Source of the DNA: Stentor coeruleus | Taxonomy: Eukaryota; Ciliophora; Heterotrichea; Heterotrichida; Stentoridae | Length of the DNA stretch: 20,875 bases | Direction: 5' to 3' | Assembly (NCBI GenBank): GCA_001970955.1 | Contig: MPUH01001216.1 | Location: forward strand, 1-20,875 | Shown: in pieces, positions 16,598 through 20,875 of the stretch | How the letters are laid out: every line of letters starts with the position of its first letter | How positions within the stretch are numbered: position 1 is the first letter of the stretch | Notes under the pieces: model-generated | What the model was told of the DNA's origin: nothing | What the model saw: the letters and a program-made list of their open reading frames with translations, nothing else | The model's database searches: none | Translations under genes and position numbers: made by a program

Positions 16598-19500
16598 CTA
16601 TTTATCTTGGCAAAATCGATTAAAAATTTGCTCAAGAGAAGCTTGCGTAACAGAATAATTTTCAATATTAAGCTCTGCTTTATACTCCTCTATTTTTGAG
16701 AAAATGCAACTAAAAGTTATAAAATCTTTCATGATTCTAAATTTACTAAATAAACAATAATGCTCTACGACTGTGAAATTGATATTCACATCTTGCAAAA
16801 AATTGTTTATTTTTTGGAAATAGATTTCACTAATTATCCTTTCACTAAATATATCGATACTAACTTCTTTACATCCAACAAATAATGAAGAACAATTAAA
16901 ATCTGAATTCAAAGGGAAATCAATTTCATCTACAACCTTAAAAGCTTCATTAGGGCATATTTCTGACTTTAGGCCAATAGTATTTTCAATAATGCTAGCA
17001 ATTTGCTGATTATCTTCTAAGGAAGGTGTCTTTAGTTTTATTTCTACATCAAAGTAATTTCCATATTCACATCTTAAAAAGTTAGGCGTTCCAATGCATT
17101 TGAAACTTCCATTAACCATTATAGCAATTCGATCACAGAGTACTTCTGCTTCTTCAGCCATATGAGTAACAAGCAAAATAGCAGATTTGTTAGCCTTAAC
17201 TTTACTTAAGACTTTAAGCATTCTTCGACGAGAAGTAGGATCAAGACTCGCAGAAGGTTCGTCAAGAAACAAGATCTTAGGTGAACCTAAAAGACTAATT
17301 GCAAGAGAAAGTTTTCGATTATTGCCACCACTCAATTCACCTGCAAGCTTATCTTTATGCTGATTTAAATCAAGCTCACTCAGCAAATAAGCTATTTCTT
17401 CTTTAAGGTATTCTCCTTTAATACCCTTAAGATGGCCATATAGAGTTAAGTTCTCAATAACAGTTAGAAAATCGCTTGAAAAATCGACCTGAGCACAATA
17501 TCCTATAAACTTGCGGATTGATTTCAACTGAGAATCTACAGAATAACCACAGACATGAGCTATTCCTGAAGTTGCTGAGATTTCTCCAGTTAGGATTTTG
17601 AAAAGGGTGCTTTTTCCTGCACCATTAGTCCCAAGCATACCAAAGCACTCATATGATTCTACAGCAAAGCTGCAGTTTTTTATAGCTAAAACCTTTTTCC
17701 TTCTTGTTTTAAATACTTTCGATATATTTTTAACAGATATTTGAATTTTTGCATACGGTCTCTCAATAAAACTAAGTTCTTCATTATTCGTTATGGACTC
17801 ATCAGATTTGGCTTCTCTATGATTGTTTTCGAAATACTCACAAATTGCTATGATAAAAAGATATAAAAAGGTATCGATTCCTAAAAAAAGAATATTTCCA
17901 CCAACGCTATATAGATCAAAGACATTAAAAGCTTCAATTCGATCATAAAATGTATGCATAAAATTTGCTATCCCGAGCTGTAGTAAGCCAAACCCTAAAC
18001 AAAATGAAGGAAAAATTCGAAAAATCCAACAAAGAATTTTCGCAATTTCCCTTGTTCCTTTAATATTAAATAGTAAATATACTCCTGAAGGGGCAAATCC
18101 TGAACTTATTATATTGAAGAGAATCACTGTGAATTGAGCATTTGAACTAGAGTGAAATAAAAAACTTGAACTGTACGTAAACGCTGATATCGAAGGCCCG
18201 TATAATAAAATTAGTGTTATTGCAGCAGAGAATGTTCTTAAGCTTGAGGTAAACATTGGGATTTTAAAGGAAACTATCAATATTATACAAATAAATGCTG
18301 TTATTAAATATTTGCATGAATCCCAGAGAAAATTACTAAACCAATATAAATATAAAGGCAGTCCACTTGTTGTATGTTGAAATTTAATTCCTTTTTCACG
18401 TTCTTTCGATACAAACAAAACGATAACTGTTGGAATAAAACTAAAACCCATAGAAAATACAATAGAAGGCAATAAAAAATCATCAGAATTGTCTAAATTT
18501 TTCATCCCTTCTGTCATTCTAAAAGGATAGTTGTAGATATCGAAAGAAAAATCTTGATCAATTGATGTAAAAATACTATTTACTATTTCTGATATAAAAA
18601 TTGGAGTACTTTGAAATGCAGTTTGATTAGTAGCTACTGAAAAGTTATATTTGTGCTTTTGTGTATCAAAATTATGCAAAAAGAAGCTTCCAAGTGCATC
18701 TTTTCTTAAAAAAACTTCATCAAAAAAAGAATCCTCATCATTTTTTTTAATTATTTTAGTTGCTGCGAATTGAAAATCATTAAAATGTTGAACAATTTCG
18801 CTTTGAAATTTGTTAAAGTAAACAGTATGATTGGATTTGTACTGAGAAATATTTAAAAGATAAGGATTAAAGTCTTGCAATGGGAACGGGATAATAAGTT
18901 GACAAAGACCAAGCATTACAATTATTGAAGGAATAAAAACTTCACAGCACAAACTCTTTTTATCTCTAATTGATGACTTAAATCTTTTTAGCAAAAGTAT
19001 TTTGAATTGAACCCATAATTTTTGAAAGAAAGGCTGCTTTTCTGGCTGAAAATTAAAGAATTCAATATTTTTTCTCGTAGTTTTTTCTTTTTGTGTATTT
19101 ATTTTAATAATTTTAACAAATAAATCTTCAAGTGAGCAAGATAATAAATTATATCCTTTGATGTTCAATTCATCTAAATTTCCATCTAAATAATAAAACA
19201 TTTCACAAAATTTGCTGATTTCTTCTGATGGTAATTTAAATATTATTTCTTTTGTATTTTCGCTTACAACTTTTATTTTTTCTGTGTATTCTTTAATAAA
19301 GTTCAATAATTTTTCTCTTTCAAAAGTCTCTTCATTCAATTTTTCAAATGCTAGTTTGTAGCCAACATTATATATTGATTTGAGAAAAAGTGAACTTCCA
19401 CAACAAACAAGCCTCCCATTATTAACTATAGCAATACGATCAGCTAAAATATCTGCTTCTCCCATATAATGAGTAGTGAGAATTATAATTTTATTCTTTT

Positions 19501-20875
19501 TTCTTATTTTAAGCACATCCCACATTCTTCTTCTAACTGTTATATCCATCCCTGCTGTAGGTTCATCAAGCAAAATAATCTTGGCTTGACCTAATAATGC
19601 TATAGCTAAAGAAACTGCTCTTTTTTGTCCACCAGAAAGTACTTTGGTAGGTCTATCTGAGTATTCTTTAATATTTAGTTCATCAATTATAGATTCAATT
19701 TCACTTTGTGCATTTTTCTGAGGGCAATTTTTTATAACAGAAAACAATTTCAAGTGTTCTCTGGCAGAAAGATGAGGAAAAAGGATATTATCCTGAGGAC
19801 AGAGACTGATTTTTGAACTGTTTCCCAAATTACTTGTTATTGTCTCTCCACCAAGAAAAGCATTCCCAAATGTAGGTTCTATTAAGCCTGTAATCATAGA
19901 AATTATTGTTGATTTACCTGCTCCATTATGCCCAAGCAATGCTAGAATCTGCCCAGTATATGCATCAAGGTCTAGGTTCTGAACTACAATTTTTTCAGCA
20001 AACTTTTTTGATAGAGATTTAATAACAAGTGCCTCTCCAGTTTCTTTTTGGTTTTCTAGGTAATTTTCAACTTGTTCTACATTAACATTATATTCTGATT
20101 CCTTATTACTCTTAAAGATTTCTTTGTTTTTAATATTGTTGAACCAATATTCTCTAGTGAATAGAAAGTACCATTTCTCTTTTTTTCCAATCCCACCTTG
20201 AAAGATTTTATCAAGATAAAAGCATGCAAAAGTTAAATAAATAATATCAATGGTAATAATCCAAAAGTATTGGGCGCAAGTAAAATTCAAATATTTATAT
20301 CCTAGATATTCAGTCTGCAATCCAACTTTTCCTACTTCAAGATTTATGATAACTCGAAGAACTAAACTTAGTGCTGTACTTGGAAATAATGAAAGACCAA
20401 GTTTCATTGAAGTAACTTGCTGACTATCATCTATAGAAAATGAAGCAAAATAGGAAGTGATAAAAATAGAGATTCCAATAATAACTGCTGTCTTTGTTCT
20501 AGCAAAGCAAATGCTAAGAGCAATGCAAAGCAAGATGCATGTTAGGCCATAAGACCAAAAAACCAAAAATACTAGTAAAAAATTAGAATAATGAAGAACA
20601 TCAAAGCAAACTAGCATAACAGTTAGCGCTATTGAAATGGTGGTAAACATCACAACTAAGCTAAGAATCCATGAGATCCAATACATCTGTTTAGATAATC
20701 CCATAATCATCATAATGTCTCGAATTTTTGACTCTTTTTCTGATACAATAAGCCCTAAAAATCTTGTAAATGGTATCAAATAAATCAAAAGTGTAAAAAA
20801 CACTAAAAACCCTCCTGCTATTTCTAAAAAATCATCGATTGAATAAGAGGGAAAATATAATGCTTTGGTTATAAA
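16598..20875 (-). CDS. ABCA-type full ABC transporter (5' end beyond right edge)
   Basis: The frame stays open to the right edge. The first in-frame ATG-like position (20803) is really GTG, and protein-like sequence continues upstream (FITKALYFPSYSIDDFLEI), so the N-terminus lies outside. About 1425 codons are seen, with residue numbers here counted from 20803. The end of TMD1 (helices to about 200) is followed by NBD1: Walker A GHNGAGKST (291), CPQD Q-loop, LSGGQ (389), IILLDEPTAGMD (409) and H-loop TTHY. TMD2 has a first helix near 620, a large loop at about 640-775, and helices at 780-990. NBD2 has Walker A GTNGAGKST (1058), LSGGN (1157), ILFLDEPSASLD (1177) and LVTH. All ATPase motifs are intact. 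The C-terminus SVTQASLEQIFNRF is typical of ABCA proteins, which mostly move lipids across membranes. Substrate unknown. The stop is TAG at 16598. Confidence 0.97.
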   Translation of the reverse strand, partial: FITKALYFPSYSIDDFLEIAGGFLVFFTLLIYLIPFTRFLGLIVSEKESKIRDIMMIMGLSKQMYWISWILSLVVMFTTISIALTVMLVCFDVLHYSNFLLVFLVFWSYGLTCILLCIALSICFARTKTAVIIGISIFITSYFASFSIDDSQQVTSMKLGLSLFPSTALSLVLRVIINLEVGKVGLQTEYLGYKYLNFTCAQYFWIITIDIIYLTFACFYLDKIFQGGIGKKEKWYFLFTREYWFNNIKNKEIFKSNKESEYNVNVEQVENYLENQKETGEALVIKSLSKKFAEKIVVQNLDLDAYTGQILALLGHNGAGKSTIISMITGLIEPTFGNAFLGGETITSNLGNSSKISLCPQDNILFPHLSAREHLKLFSVIKNCPQKNAQSEIESIIDELNIKEYSDRPTKVLSGGQKRAVSLAIALLGQAKIILLDEPTAGMDITVRRRMWDVLKIRKKNKIIILTTHYMGEADILADRIAIVNNGRLVCCGSSLFLKSIYNVGYKLAFEKLNEETFEREKLLNFIKEYTEKIKVVSENTKEIIFKLPSEEISKFCEMFYYLDGNLDELNIKGYNLLSCSLEDLFVKIIKINTQKEKTTRKNIEFFNFQPEKQPFFQKLWVQFKILLLKRFKSSIRDKKSLCCEVFIPSIIVMLGLCQLIIPFPLQDFNPYLLNISQYKSNHTVYFNKFQSEIVQHFNDFQFAATKIIKKNDEDSFFDEVFLRKDALGSFFLHNFDTQKHKYNFSVATNQTAFQSTPIFISEIVNSIFTSIDQDFSFDIYNYPFRMTEGMKNLDNSDDFLLPSIVFSMGFSFIPTVIVLFVSKEREKGIKFQHTTSGLPLYLYWFSNFLWDSCKYLITAFICIILIVSFKIPMFTSSLRTFSAAITLILLYGPSISAFTYSSSFLFHSSSNAQFTVILFNIISSGFAPSGVYLLFNIKGTREIAKILCWIFRIFPSFCLGFGLLQLGIANFMHTFYDRIEAFNVFDLYSVGGNILFLGIDTFLYLFIIAICEYFENNHREAKSDESITNNEELSFIERPYAKIQISVKNISKVFKTRRKKVLAIKNCSFAVESYECFGMLGTNGAGKSTLFKILTGEISATSGIAHVCGYSVDSQLKSIRKFIGYCAQVDFSSDFLTVIENLTLYGHLKGIKGEYLKEEIAYLLSELDLNQHKDKLAGELSGGNNRKLSLAISLLGSPKILFLDEPSASLDPTSRRRMLKVLSKVKANKSAILLVTHMAEEAEVLCDRIAIMVNGSFKCIGTPNFLRCEYGNYFDVEIKLKTPSLEDNQQIASIIENTIGLKSEICPNEAFKVVDEIDFPLNSDFNCSSLFVGCKEVSIDIFSERIISEIYFQKINNFLQDVNINFTVVEHYCLFSKFRIMKDFITFSCIFSKIEEYKAELNIENYSVTQASLEQIFNRFCQDK

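Noticed and set aside
20801..20803. Start of the ABC transporter at 20803
   Set aside because: The codon is GTG, and the same frame continues open and protein-like to the window edge, so the true start lies outside.

Overview
The window looks like ciliate macronuclear DNA, most likely from Stentor or a close heterotrich relative. It is very AT-rich (about 30% G+C by eye) and gene-dense. Two genes carry 15-nt introns of the form GTA...TAG with an A at intron position 10, and a third such intron survives inside a pseudogene. Intact genes end in TAA, TAG and TGA and carry none of these internally, so the standard code is in use. Tiny introns plus the standard code is the published Stentor coeruleus combination. 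Ciliates with reassigned TAA/TAG (Paramecium, Tetrahymena) or TGA (Blepharisma) fit less well.

Left part (1-2600): the 5' end of a coiled-coil gene leaves the left edge on the minus strand. Next come a 1-kb AT-rich stretch, a small minus-strand reading frame broken by a TGA inside a 32-bp tandem duplication, and a plus-strand gene with a 15-nt intron and a Lys/Glu-rich tail. The tail is out of frame by one base at an A8 run.

Centre-left (2611-7495): three tandem minus-strand genes encode a four-pass membrane protein with a C2-like region, a WD40 protein, and an AMPK/SNF1-related Ser/Thr kinase with a UBA-like segment. The first two are only 27 bp apart.

Centre (8215-11369): a badly decayed 2-oxoglutarate dehydrogenase E1 gene is followed by a tandem pair 44 bp apart. 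The pair is a lipid-anchored IQ-motif/MORN-repeat protein and a calmodulin-like EF-hand protein, a plausible target and sensor.

Centre-right (11736-16353): a decayed class I cyclic-nucleotide phosphodiesterase on the minus strand still carries a 15-nt intron. After a 52-bp tandem duplication and about 1 kb of apparently empty sequence comes a 515-residue coiled-coil gene, then the C-terminal relic of a piggyBac-type transposase.

Right part (16598-20875): an ABCA-type full ABC transporter on the minus strand continues past the right edge. The most notable content is the three recognisable gene relics (OGDH E1, PDE, piggyBac) in what would otherwise be called long intergenic DNA.
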